From contig NZ_LBMU02000069.1 in NCBI RefSeq assembly GCF_001005085.2, positions 1 to 64,000 of the forward strand: DNA of 64,000 bases, read 5' to 3'. Made by a program: the position numbers and the translations under genes. Under the pieces are notes generated by a model that saw only the letters and a list, made by a program, of their open reading frames with translations, searched no databases and was not told the origin of the DNA. Position 1 is the first letter of the stretch, and every line of letters starts with the position of its first letter. The DNA comes from Streptomyces humi. Lineage in GTDB: Bacteria; Actinomycetota; Actinomycetes; Streptomycetales; Streptomycetaceae. Positions 34,121 through 42,145 of the stretch are shown in pieces.

Positions 34121-35339
34121 CCGCGAACGCGCCGGAGTCGGCGAAGGCGAGGCCGGCGAAGCGTTCGCCGATACGGCGGTGGGTGGGCGCGTCGGGGTGC
34201 AGCTGGTCGGGCAGCGGGAGTTCGGTGGCGTCGGCCTCGCCGTAGAGGGCACGGCCGTCGAGGTAGTGGAGGTGGGGGTCGTCGGCCGCGCGTTCGGCCA
34301 CGATGCGGGCCAGCTCGTCCCGGATGACGTTCAGGGTGAGCTTGCCGCTCGCGCGCTCGGCCGGGTCGCCGACGGCCGTGAAGGTGAGCCGGCCCTCGCC
34401 GAAGGCGCTCAGGTCCATGGCGGTGGGACCGGGGGTGTCCTCGTGAATGGGGCACAGGATCGGCGACACGACCAGCAGCGGGGTGGTGGGGTGGCCCTCA
34501 CGGACCGTGTCCAGGAAACCGTGTACGGCGGGACCGAAGGCGCGCAGCCGCATCAGGTCGGCGTTGACGACGTTGATGCCGAGTTTCAGGCTGATCAGGT
34601 CGGCCGGGGTGTCCCTGATGGCGCGGGCGGTGAACGGGTCGAGCAGGGCGCTGCCGCCCAGCCCCAGGTTCACCAGTTCCACTCCGCCGAGCGCGGCGGC
34701 GACCGCCGGCCAGACGGCCGTGGGACTCGCCGCGTCGGAGCCGTGGCTGATGGAACTCCCGTGGTGCAGCCACACCCTGCGGCCGTGGTCGGTTACGGCG
34801 GTGAGCGGGGCGTCGGTGCGCAGGGCGACCAGTTCGGTGGTCTCGTTGTGAGGCAGCCAGATCTCCACGTCCTTCTCGCGCTCGGGCAGGCCGGTGAAAC
34901 GGAGGGTGCCGGGCGGGCCGGGGCGCACTTCCGTGGTTCCGGCACTCATGTCGATCACCTGGACCTTGCCGCCGGTGACCACGCCCTGGCCGCTCAGGGC
35001 GGAGTCGACGAGCAGGTCGTACGTCCCGTCCGGCCGGGGCGGGGCACCGACGTAGAGCCGCTTGGTGGGCAGGGTGTCAAGTTCCACGGCGGTGGCCCGG
35101 GTACGGAAGACCAGGCGTACGCCGGAGGGCTGGGCCTCGACCATGGCGAGCTGCGGGTCGGCGCACTGGGCGCGGGCCCGGGCCGGGAGCCGGTGCGGCA
35201 GCACGCCGTGCTCCGTGTGTTCCAGATCGAGGGCGCCGCGCAGCAGGTCGGCGGTGATGGGCGTGGTGATCCAGCGCTGGTCGTGCTCGGTGCTCAATGC
35301 CTCTGCCTCTGTCTCTGCGTCCGATTCTGTCTCTGTCAC
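34092..35339 (-). CDS. SGNH/GDSL-type hydrolase
   Basis: About 400-415 residues. An N-terminal beta-sandwich-like region (to ~175) precedes an SGNH hydrolase domain: block I VWLHHGSSISHGSD (catalytic Ser), block II LVNLGLGGSALLD (Gly), block III LISLKLGINVVN (Asn) and block V LPDQLHPDAPTHRR (Asp/His). It is likely an esterase or lipase acting on a carbohydrate or lipid ester; no signal peptide is visible. Start is uncertain: GTG 35339 (GGAG nine bases upstream) adds a Thr/Glu repeat (TETESDAETEAEA), whereas conserved sequence begins at a TTG, 35297. The 3' end is repeated in the downstream intergene. Confidence 0.82.
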   Translation of the reverse strand: MTETESDAETEAEALSTEHDQRWITTPITADLLRGALDLEHTEHGVLPHRLPARARAQCADPQLAMVEAQPSGVRLVFRTRATAVELDTLPTKRLYVGAPPRPDGTYDLLVDSALSGQGVVTGGKVQVIDMSAGTTEVRPGPPGTLRFTGLPEREKDVEIWLPHNETTELVALRTDAPLTAVTDHGRRVWLHHGSSISHGSDAASPTAVWPAVAAALGGVELVNLGLGGSALLDPFTARAIRDTPADLISLKLGINVVNADLMRLRAFGPAVHGFLDTVREGHPTTPLLVVSPILCPIHEDTPGPTAMDLSAFGEGRLTFTAVGDPAERASGKLTLNVIRDELARIVAERAADDPHLHYLDGRALYGEADATELPLPDQLHPDAPTHRRIGERFAGLAFADSGAFAADGDRPEVR

Positions 35340-35407
35340 TGCGTCCGACTCCGCCTGCGCGTCTACCCCTGCCCATGCCTCCGCCCGGCCGGGATGGCGG
35401 GCGTCGG

Positions 35408-35980
35408 TCAGGCCGGCGCGGGCCAGTCGCGCAGCAGGGCGTCGAGGGCGTCGAGGATGCGGGTCCAGGACTCCTGGCTGTCGGGGGCGCTGTGGCTGAA
35501 GCCGCCGGCGAGTTCCAGGTCGACGTAACCGTGGAAGACGCTGCCGAGCATGCGGACGGCGTGGGTCTGGTCCGGTTCGCTCAGGTCGTAGCCCCGCAGG
35601 ACGGCCCGGGTCATCTGGGCGTGCCGGACGCCGGCGCTGCGGGCCGCCGTCTCCGGGTCCAGGCGCAGCCGGGCCGCCGCGTACCGGCCGGGGTGGGCGC
35701 GGGCGTAGTCGCGGTAGACGCCGGCGAACGCGAGGAGGGCGTCCTTGCCGGCCCGTCCGGCCAGCGCCTCGGCCGCCCGGTCGGCCATCTCCTCCAGGGC
35801 GAGCAGAGCGATCCTGGTCCGCAGGTCCTGGGAGCTCTTGACGTGCGAGTACAGGCTCGCGACCTTCACGTCGAACCGTCTGGCCAGCGCCGAGACGGTC
35901 ACCTGGTCGAAGCCGGCCTCGTCGGCCAGCTCGGCTCCCGCCCTGACCAGCCGTTCCGTGGTCAGTCCCGCTCGTGCCAC
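35408..35980 (-). CDS. TetR-family regulator, likely repressor of the FBP gene
   Basis: A 190-residue TetR protein: HTH at residues ~5-50 (TTERLVRAGAELADEAGFDQ, VSALARRFDVKVASLYSHVK) and a C-terminal domain of the TetR/WHG group (VFHGYVDLELAGGF). GTG at 35980 chosen because GGAGGAG lies five bases upstream. The 88-base gap to the divergent FBP gene contains a perfect 10-base inverted repeat. It precedes the SGNH gene on the same strand by 68 bases, so the two may be co-transcribed. Confidence 0.88.
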   Translation of the reverse strand: MARAGLTTERLVRAGAELADEAGFDQVTVSALARRFDVKVASLYSHVKSSQDLRTRIALLALEEMADRAAEALAGRAGKDALLAFAGVYRDYARAHPGRYAAARLRLDPETAARSAGVRHAQMTRAVLRGYDLSEPDQTHAVRMLGSVFHGYVDLELAGGFSHSAPDSQESWTRILDALDALLRDWPAPA

Positions 35981-36030
35981 CGCCACTCCTCCGCTCGACT
36001 CCCGCACGCCATCACCTGAATCGATTATGC

Positions 36031-36061
36031 ATTTGCCTAATACCTTTAGGCAAATTAGCGT
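36031..36061 (+). promoter_or_regulatory. Perfect inverted-repeat operator overlapping a leaderless promoter
   Basis: Arms ATTTGCCTAA (36031-36040) and TTAGGCAAAT (36046-36055) are perfect 10-base complements around the centre TACCT. The -35 TTGCCT (36033-36038), a 17-base spacer and -10 TAGCGT (36056-36061) place the start of transcription exactly on the ATG at 36069. A repressor bound to the repeat would cover the whole -35/spacer. Confidence 0.8.
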
Positions 36062-36068
36062 GCACTAT

Positions 36069-36569
36069 ATGAGACCGCTGAGTGAGCAAGAGATCCGTGC
36101 CGCGTTCGTGAACTGCACCAAGGGTGCCGCGAAGCGCCTGACCGTCCCGCACGACCTGGACGGACAGCCATGGGCGGACCTGGACTACTTCGGCTGGCGG
36201 GACCCGCAGGCCCCCGACCGCGCCTACCTGGTGACCGAAGTGGACGGCCGCGCGCTGGCCGTGGCGCTGCGCTGTCCGAGCCCGTCCTCCTGGACGGCCC
36301 GGCGCAGCATGTGCAGGATCTGCCTGACCACGCACTCCGGGGGCGTCTCGCTGATGGTCGCGCCGAAGGCGGGGAAGGCCGGGCAGCAGGGCAACTCGGT
36401 GGGCGCCTACCTCTGCTCCGACCTCGCCTGCTCGCTGTACGTGCGGGGCAAGCGGGACGCGGGCGTGGGCGGGCGCATACCGGAGTCGCTCACCCTGGAG
36501 GAGAAGATCGAGCGGACGACGGCCAACCTCGCCGCGTTCCTCGCCAAGGTGACGGACCGAGCCGGGTGA
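36069..36569 (+). CDS. FBP-domain (FusB-like) zinc protein
   Basis: A 166-residue protein with an N-terminal helical part (LSEQEIRAAFVNCTKGAAKR) and the FBP C-terminal treble-clef zinc finger: Cys82/Cys85 and His89 in MCRICLTTH, and Cys116/Cys121 in LCSDLAC, followed by the helix SLTLEEKIERTTANLAAFL. The family includes FusB, which binds elongation factor G and frees it from fusidic-acid-stalled ribosomes; others are annotated as fibronectin-binding. Here the protein is intracellular (no signal), so an EF-G/ribosome role is the better guess. Control by the divergent TetR through a perfect operator suggests induction by a small molecule. Confidence 0.82.
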   Translation: MRPLSEQEIRAAFVNCTKGAAKRLTVPHDLDGQPWADLDYFGWRDPQAPDRAYLVTEVDGRALAVALRCPSPSSWTARRSMCRICLTTHSGGVSLMVAPKAGKAGQQGNSVGAYLCSDLACSLYVRGKRDAGVGGRIPESLTLEEKIERTTANLAAFLAKVTDRAG

Positions 36570-36635
36570 CGGCCACGTCCTCCGACGCGGAACCCGGCTC
36601 GGCCGGCGCCGTCCACCCCGTCTTCCGGCTCGGCG

Positions 36636-37955
36636 TCACGAAGTGACGGCGTCCTCGTCGGATGCGTCCGTGTCCTCGCCGGCCGGCCGCTCCTTGGCCG
36701 CTGCCTCGGCCGCCGCCTTGGCCTTGGCCGCCGGGCCGGGGTCGAAGGCCGTGAGGGCGCGCTGGGCGAGCGGGTGGGAGCGGACGAGCTCGCCGAGTGA
36801 GGTGCGGCCCTGGGTGATCTCCTTGAACGCCCGCCAGGCCGGCCGGAACCCGGTCAGCGCGGCGTGGAAAAGCCCGGGACGGCGCTCGAACGCGGCGAGC
36901 ATGCTCTTGCCGACGCTCATCTCGACGCCGAGCCCCGCCTTGACGGCGAAGGCGTAGTTCAGCGCCTGGCGGCGGGTGTCCACGGCGTCGTGGGCCTCGG
37001 CGATCCGCACCGCCCACTCCCCCGCGAGCCGTCCCGAGCGCAGGGCGAAGGAGATGCCCTCACGGGTCCACGGCTCCAGGAGGCCCGCGGCGTCACCGCA
37101 GACGAGCACCCGTCCCCGGGACAGCGGCGAGTCGTCGGCGCGGCAGCGGGTCAGGTGGCCGGAGGAGATGCTCGGCTCGAAGCCGGCCAGGCCGAGCCGG
37201 GCGACGAAGTCCTCCAAGTAGCGCTTGGTGGCCGCGCCTTCGCCGCGCGCCGAGATCACCCCGACGGTGAGGGTGTCACCCTTGGGGAAGACCCAGCCGT
37301 AACTGCCCGGCATGGGACCCCAGTCGATGAGGACGCGGCCCCGCCAGTCCTCGGCGACGGTCTCCGGGACCGGGATCTCCGCCTCCAGGCCGAGGTCCAC
37401 CTGGTCGACCTTCACCCCGACGTGTGCCCCTATCCGGCTGGCGCTGCCGTCGGCGCCGACCACCGCGCGGGCCAGCAGGGTCTCGCCGCCCTGGAGGACC
37501 ACGGCGACGGTGCGCCGGTCCGGGACGGCCGAGCCGTGCTGCTCGACCCGCTGCACGGCGGCTCCGGTGCGCAGTTCGGCGCCGGCCTTCTGGGCGTGCT
37601 CGACCAGTTGCTGGTCGAACTCGGGCCGGTTGATCAGCCCGAACATCATCTGCTTGGAGCGGCGGGTGCGGGTGAACCGTCCGTTGTTGGAGAAGGTGAC
37701 GGCGTGCACCCGGTCCTTGAGGGGCAGCTCGAAGCCGGGCGGCAGCGCGTCGCGCGAGGGGCCGATGATGCCGCCGCCGCAGGTCTTGTAGCGGGGCAGT
37801 TCGGCCTTCTCCAGCAACAGCACGCGCCGTCCCGCGACCGCCGCCGCGTAGGCGGCCGAGGCCCCCGCGGGTCCCGCGCCCACCACGACGACGTCCCACA
37901 CCCGCTGCACGTCGTCCGCCTGCACGTCGTCCGCCGAAGAATTCTCGCCGCTCAC
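36636..37955 (-). CDS. Geranylgeranyl-reductase-family flavoprotein
   Basis: A 439-residue FAD-dependent oxidoreductase: dinucleotide-binding VWDVVVVGAGPAGASAAYAA (about residues 19-38), the family's PRYKTCGGGIIGPS segment, the GADGSASRIG motif and the second FAD motif VLVCGDAAGLLEPWTREGIS. Members reduce isoprenoid double bonds (e.g. menaquinone or geranylgeranyl chains) or act as related monooxygenases; in Streptomyces outside carotenoid clusters a role in menaquinone saturation is likely. Odd points: a DDVQADDVQ duplication at the N-terminus and a Lys/Ala/Glu-rich tail. GTG at 37955; divergent from the dipeptidase. Confidence 0.86.
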   Translation of the reverse strand: MSGENSSADDVQADDVQRVWDVVVVGAGPAGASAAYAAAVAGRRVLLLEKAELPRYKTCGGGIIGPSRDALPPGFELPLKDRVHAVTFSNNGRFTRTRRSKQMMFGLINRPEFDQQLVEHAQKAGAELRTGAAVQRVEQHGSAVPDRRTVAVVLQGGETLLARAVVGADGSASRIGAHVGVKVDQVDLGLEAEIPVPETVAEDWRGRVLIDWGPMPGSYGWVFPKGDTLTVGVISARGEGAATKRYLEDFVARLGLAGFEPSISSGHLTRCRADDSPLSRGRVLVCGDAAGLLEPWTREGISFALRSGRLAGEWAVRIAEAHDAVDTRRQALNYAFAVKAGLGVEMSVGKSMLAAFERRPGLFHAALTGFRPAWRAFKEITQGRTSLGELVRSHPLAQRALTAFDPGPAAKAKAAAEAAAKERPAGEDTDASDEDAVTS

Positions 37956-38167
37956 GATGGTCCGCTGCTCCGATCAAGCCGTAGAAGCCGTATCAAGCTG
38001 TGTCAAGCCATATCAAGCCATGGGCCAGGCACTGTCAGGTACCGCCCGGCCACGGGCCGGCACCTGTCACCTGTCCCCCCGCATCCTACGGCGGAGATCG
38101 CCGCAGGCCACTGTGGGAGGATCGGTGCACTCACCAGTTCAACGTCGCACCCACGAGGAGCGTGCCC

Positions 38168-39523
38168 ATGTCGTCCAATCCGGTCGCCGAGACCGTCGCC
38201 GCCTTGCTGCCCAGGGCGAAGGCGGAGCTCGCCGAGCTGGTGGCCTTCAAGTCGGTGGCGGACTTCGCCCAGTTCCCGAAGAGCGAGAGCGAGGGGGCCG
38301 CGAAGTGGGTCGCCGACGCGCTGCGTGCCGAGGACTTCGTGGACGTCGCCGTACTGGACACCCCGGACGGCACGCAGTCGGTGTACGGCTACCTGCCGGG
38401 ACCCGAGGGCGCCGAAACGGTCCTGCTGTACGCGCACTACGACGTCCAGCCGCCGCTGGACGAGGCCGCCTGGACGACCCCGCCGTTCGAGCTGACCGAG
38501 CGGAACGGCCGCTGGTACGGGCGCGGTGCGGCCGACTGCAAGGGCGGCCTGATCATGCACCTGCTGGCGCTGCGCGCGCTGAAGGCGAACGGCGGTGTCC
38601 CGGTCAACGTGAAGGTGATCGCCGAGGGCTCCGAGGAAATGGGCACCGGCGGTCTGGAGCGGTACGCCGAGCAGCACCCGGAGCTGCTGGCGGCGGACGC
38701 GATCGTCATCGGCGACACGGGCAACTTCCGCGTCGGGCTGCCGACCGTGACCACCACCCTGCGCGGCATGACCCTGGTGCGCGTCCAGATCGACACGCTC
38801 CAGGGCAATCTGCACTCCGGGCAGTTCGGCGGCGCCGCCCCGGACGCGCTGGCCGCGCTGATCCGCGTGCTGGACTCGCTGCGCGCCGAGGACGGTTCGA
38901 CGACCGTCGACGGACTCGCGCCGGCCGCGGCCTGGGAGGGCCTGGAGTACGACGAGGCGCAGTTCCGCGCGGACGCGAAGGTGCTGGACGGCGTCGAGCT
39001 GATCGGTGACGGTTCGGTCGCGGACCGCATCTGGGCCCGTCCGGCGGTCACGGTGCTCGGCATCGACTGCCCGCCGGTCGTCGGAGCCACCCCGTCGGTG
39101 CAGGCCGGTGCCCGCGCCCTGGTCAGCCTGCGGGTGCCGCCGGGCATGGACGCGGCGGAGGCGAACAAGCTGCTCCAGGCGCACCTGGAGGCGCACACCC
39201 CGTGGGGTGCGCGGGTGCGGACGGAGGCGGTCGGCCAGGGCCAGCCGTTCCGGGCCGACACCACGAGCCCGGCGTACCGGGCGATGGCCGACGCGATGGC
39301 CGTCGCCTACCCCGGCGAGACCATGCAGTACGCCGGTCAGGGCGGTTCGATCCCGCTGTGCAACACCCTCGCGGGCCTCTACCCGCGGGCGGAGATCCTG
39401 CTGATCGGCCTGAGCGAACCGGAGGCGCAGATCCACGCGGTCGACGAGAGCGTGTCGCCCGAGGAACTGGAGCGGCTGTCCGTGGCGGAGGCGCTGTTCC
39501 TGCGCAACTACGCGGCGGGCTGA
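38168..39523 (+). CDS. M20-family dipeptidase
   Basis: A 451-residue cytosolic zinc peptidase. Metal ligands: His90 (YAHYDVQP), bridging Asp123 (GRGAADCKGG), Glu157 with catalytic base Glu156 (EGSEEMGTGG), Asp183 (GDTGNF) and a late His in EAQIHAVDES. The dimerisation lid lies between about 195 and 320. It should cleave dipeptides and so fits with the peptide ABC importer at 41-47 kb. ATG at 38168, GAGGAG seven bases upstream. Confidence 0.9.
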   Translation: MSSNPVAETVAALLPRAKAELAELVAFKSVADFAQFPKSESEGAAKWVADALRAEDFVDVAVLDTPDGTQSVYGYLPGPEGAETVLLYAHYDVQPPLDEAAWTTPPFELTERNGRWYGRGAADCKGGLIMHLLALRALKANGGVPVNVKVIAEGSEEMGTGGLERYAEQHPELLAADAIVIGDTGNFRVGLPTVTTTLRGMTLVRVQIDTLQGNLHSGQFGGAAPDALAALIRVLDSLRAEDGSTTVDGLAPAAAWEGLEYDEAQFRADAKVLDGVELIGDGSVADRIWARPAVTVLGIDCPPVVGATPSVQAGARALVSLRVPPGMDAAEANKLLQAHLEAHTPWGARVRTEAVGQGQPFRADTTSPAYRAMADAMAVAYPGETMQYAGQGGSIPLCNTLAGLYPRAEILLIGLSEPEAQIHAVDESVSPEELERLSVAEALFLRNYAAG

Positions 39524-39629
39524 CGTACCCGGCCTGACCGGTGCGGCGACGTACGCGGTGGGCTGAACCGCTCTGCCCACGGCAGAGGACCCTCGTCCGC
39601 GGACGGGGGTCCTCCCCAGGGTCGGACGC

Positions 39630-40051
39630 ATGGACGTCGTCGAACTGCTCCCCCGGCAGCACCTGCTGCGCTTCCCGCTGGGCCAGGCCTACCTCTGGCA
39701 CCGGTCCCGCCGGACCGGGTGACGGAGTTGTCCGACGGGGACGTCCTGGACTTCGGCGGCGGCGCGCGGATCGTTCACGCGCCGGGGCACACGGAGGGCA
39801 GTGTCGCGGTCCGTCTCCCCTCGTACGGCGTGCTGTTCACCGGGGACGCGGTGGCGACGGCGCCGGACGCCGACGGGGTGATCCTCGGGGTGTTCAACGT
39901 GGACCGCGACCGAGCCGTCGCGTCCTTCCGGCGGCTGGCAGCGCTGGACGCGGAGGTGGCCTGCTTCGGCCACGGCGATCCGGTCACCACGCGCGCGTCA
40001 CACGTGCTGACGAGATCCGCGGACACCTACGGTCCACCACGGCGACCATGA
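39630..40051 (+). pseudogene. Metallo-beta-lactamase-fold hydrolase with internal deletion
   Basis: Two pieces in different frames. 39630-39722 encodes the family's start (MDVVELLPRQHLLRFPLGQAYLW) and then stops at TGA; from 39719 another frame continues with VTELSDGDVLDFGGGARI, the His in APGHTEGS, the Asp in LFTGDAVA and the His in CFGHGDP. The roughly 90-120 residues in between, which should contain the HxHxDH zinc motif, are missing, and the join is out of frame. The gene therefore cannot make an active enzyme. Its end is five bases before the next gene. Confidence 0.8.
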
Positions 40052-40055
40052 GGGC

Positions 40056-41111
40056 ATGACCGAGACCGAGCCTCGTATCACCGCGCACACCGGCATCGCG
40101 GCCTCCCTGGCCCGGCTGAGCGACGACCGACTGGCCGGACTGGTCGGGGCGGGCGAGGGCCTCGGCACCGGGATCGGCGGACAGGCGGTACGGGTCACGG
40201 TGGACGGCACACCCGTGTTCGTGAAGCGGATCCCGCTGACCGACCGGGAGCGGGAGCCGCGCCACAGCCGTTCCACCGCGAACCTGTTCGGGCTGCCGTC
40301 GTACTGCCACTACGGCGTCGGCGCCGTCGGCGGGCCGGGGTTCGGCGCCTGGCGGGAGCTGGCCGCGCACACCGTGACGACGGACTGGGTTCTCGGCGGC
40401 CGCTTCCCCGGCTTCCCGCTGCTGCACCACTGGCGGGTACTGCCACAGGCCCCGCTCCCCCTGCCCGCCGAACTCGCCGACGTCGACCGGGCGGTGGCGT
40501 ACTGGGGCGGTTCCGCCGGCGTGCGGGAGCGCATCGAGGGGCTGCGGGACGCCACCGCGAGCCTGACCCTGTTCCTGGAACACTTCCCGTACACCCTGCA
40601 CGACTGGCTGGACGCCGAGATCCGTACGCGGGGCGCGGACGCGGCGTGCGCGGCGACGGCCCGGGGTCTCGAGGAGCTGGTCGGGTTTCTCGAGAGCAGC
40701 GGGCTCCTGCACCTTGACGCCCACTTCCACAACATCCTCACCGACGGCCGGCGGCTGTACCTCACCGACTTCGGGCTCTCACTGAGCTCCCGCTTCCGGC
40801 TGGCCGCCGCCGAGCGGGACTTCTTCGGCGGGCACCGGCACTACGACCGTGCGTACACCGGCTACTACCTGGTGATCTGGCTGGTCACCGCGTTGTACGG
40901 GTACCGGGGCGAGGAGCGTGCGGAGTTCGTGCGCGCCTGTGCCGCCGGGCGACGGCCCGAGGGCATTCCTGGGACCGCCGCCGACCTGCTGGTCCGGCAC
41001 GCGCCGCTCGCGGTGACCATGGAGGAGTTCTGCCGGCGCCTGGCAGCGGAGAGCCGGCTGACGCCGTTCCCGTACCAGGACGGTCAGAGCAGTTCCACGC
41101 TCTCCGCGTAG
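40056..41111 (+). CDS. Protein-kinase-fold protein (aminoglycoside-phosphotransferase-like)
   Basis: A 351-residue protein with a reduced kinase fold: a likely ATP lysine (Lys57 in VFVKRIPL), catalytic loop HLDAHFHNIL with His219, Asp221 and Asn226, and metal-binding Asp238 in the DFG triplet (LTDFGLSLS). The H-x-D-x-H-x-N pattern resembles aminoglycoside/LPS kinases more than Ser/Thr kinases. Substrate unknown. ATG at 40056 with GAGGGC upstream. Its last 28 bases overlap the convergent peptide-transporter gene. Confidence 0.75.
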   Translation: MTETEPRITAHTGIAASLARLSDDRLAGLVGAGEGLGTGIGGQAVRVTVDGTPVFVKRIPLTDREREPRHSRSTANLFGLPSYCHYGVGAVGGPGFGAWRELAAHTVTTDWVLGGRFPGFPLLHHWRVLPQAPLPLPAELADVDRAVAYWGGSAGVRERIEGLRDATASLTLFLEHFPYTLHDWLDAEIRTRGADAACAATARGLEELVGFLESSGLLHLDAHFHNILTDGRRLYLTDFGLSLSSRFRLAAAERDFFGGHRHYDRAYTGYYLVIWLVTALYGYRGEERAEFVRACAAGRRPEGIPGTAADLLVRHAPLAVTMEEFCRRLAAESRLTPFPYQDGQSSSTLSA

Positions 41112-42145
41112 TGGCAGGCGACCGGGTTGCCGCCGCCCCGGTCGACCAGGTCCGGTGCCTGTTCGACGCAGACGGTGCGTTCGCTGTCGGTGAGCTGGTC
41201 GGCGAACTTGGGGCAGCGGGTACGGAAGCGGCAGCCGCTGGGCGGGCGGACCGGGCTCGGGACGTCGCCCTGGACCGTGATGCGGGTACGGGCACGCTCC
41301 TTGCGCGGGTCGGGCAGCGGGATCGCGGAGACGAGGGCCTGGGTGTAGGGGTGCGCGGGACGTGCGAACAGCTGCCGGGCCGGGGCGATCTCGACCAGCC
41401 GGCCGAGGTACATCACCGCGACCCGGTCGGCGACATGGCGCATCACGGAGAGGTCGTGCGCCACGAAGAGGAAGGACAGACCCAGTTCGTTCTGGAGGTC
41501 CATCAGCAGGTTGAGTACACCGGCCTGGATGGACACGTCCAGGGCGGAGACCGGTTCGTCCAGCACCACCACCTTGGGGCGCAGCGCCAACGCCCGCGCG
41601 ATCCCGATGCGTTGGCGCTGCCCACCGGAGAACTCGTGGGCGAAGCGGTTGCCGTGCTCGGGGTTGAGGCCGACCAGGCGCAGCAGTTCGCGGACCTCGT
41701 CGGCGGCGCCCGGGCCGTAGCGGCCGTGGATGCGCAGGGGTTCGGCGACGATCTCGTGGACGGAGACGCGGGGGTCCAGGGAGGCGTACGGGTCCTGGAA
41801 GACGATCTGCAACTCGCGCCGCAACGGCCGCATCTGACGTCGGCTCAGTTCGGTCAGCGGGCGGCCGCGGTAGTGCACGGTGCCCGAGGTGGCGGTCTCC
41901 AGGTTGAGCAGGGTGCGGGAGACGGTGGTCTTGCCGGAGCCGGACTCGCCGACCAGGCCCAGCGTCTCGTTCTCGTGCAGGTCGAAGGAGACCCCGCAGA
42001 CGGCGTGCACGTCGCCGACCCGCCGGCGGACCACGCCCTTCGACATCACCGGGAAGTGCTTGACGAGGTCGCGGACCTGGAGGACGGGGGCGCCGGTGCC
42101 GCCGTGGCCCGGCAGCGGGGGGAGCGAAGACGTCGGGGCGGTCAT
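41084..42145 (-). CDS. Peptide ABC importer, ATPase (OppF/DppF)
   Basis: A 353-residue ATPase: Walker A GESGSGKTT at 66-74, Q-loop FQDPYASLDPR, signature FSGGQRQRIGIARA, Walker B VVVLDEP, H-loop VAHDLSV, and the C-terminal oligopeptide-type domain with a Cys-rich GCRFRTRCP segment. Last gene of the five-gene importer; its ATG overlaps the stop of the other ATPase gene (ATGA). Its 3' end overlaps the convergent kinase-fold gene by 28 bases. Confidence 0.92.
   Translation of the reverse strand: MTAPTSSLPPLPGHGGTGAPVLQVRDLVKHFPVMSKGVVRRRVGDVHAVCGVSFDLHENETLGLVGESGSGKTTVSRTLLNLETATSGTVHYRGRPLTELSRRQMRPLRRELQIVFQDPYASLDPRVSVHEIVAEPLRIHGRYGPGAADEVRELLRLVGLNPEHGNRFAHEFSGGQRQRIGIARALALRPKVVVLDEPVSALDVSIQAGVLNLLMDLQNELGLSFLFVAHDLSVMRHVADRVAVMYLGRLVEIAPARQLFARPAHPYTQALVSAIPLPDPRKERARTRITVQGDVPSPVRPPSGCRFRTRCPKFADQLTDSERTVCVEQAPDLVDRGGGNPVACHYAESVELL

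Noticed and set aside
39541..40059. A continuous 172-codon frame over the metallo-hydrolase remnant.
   Set aside because: It is in neither of the two frames that show family residues and has no motif.
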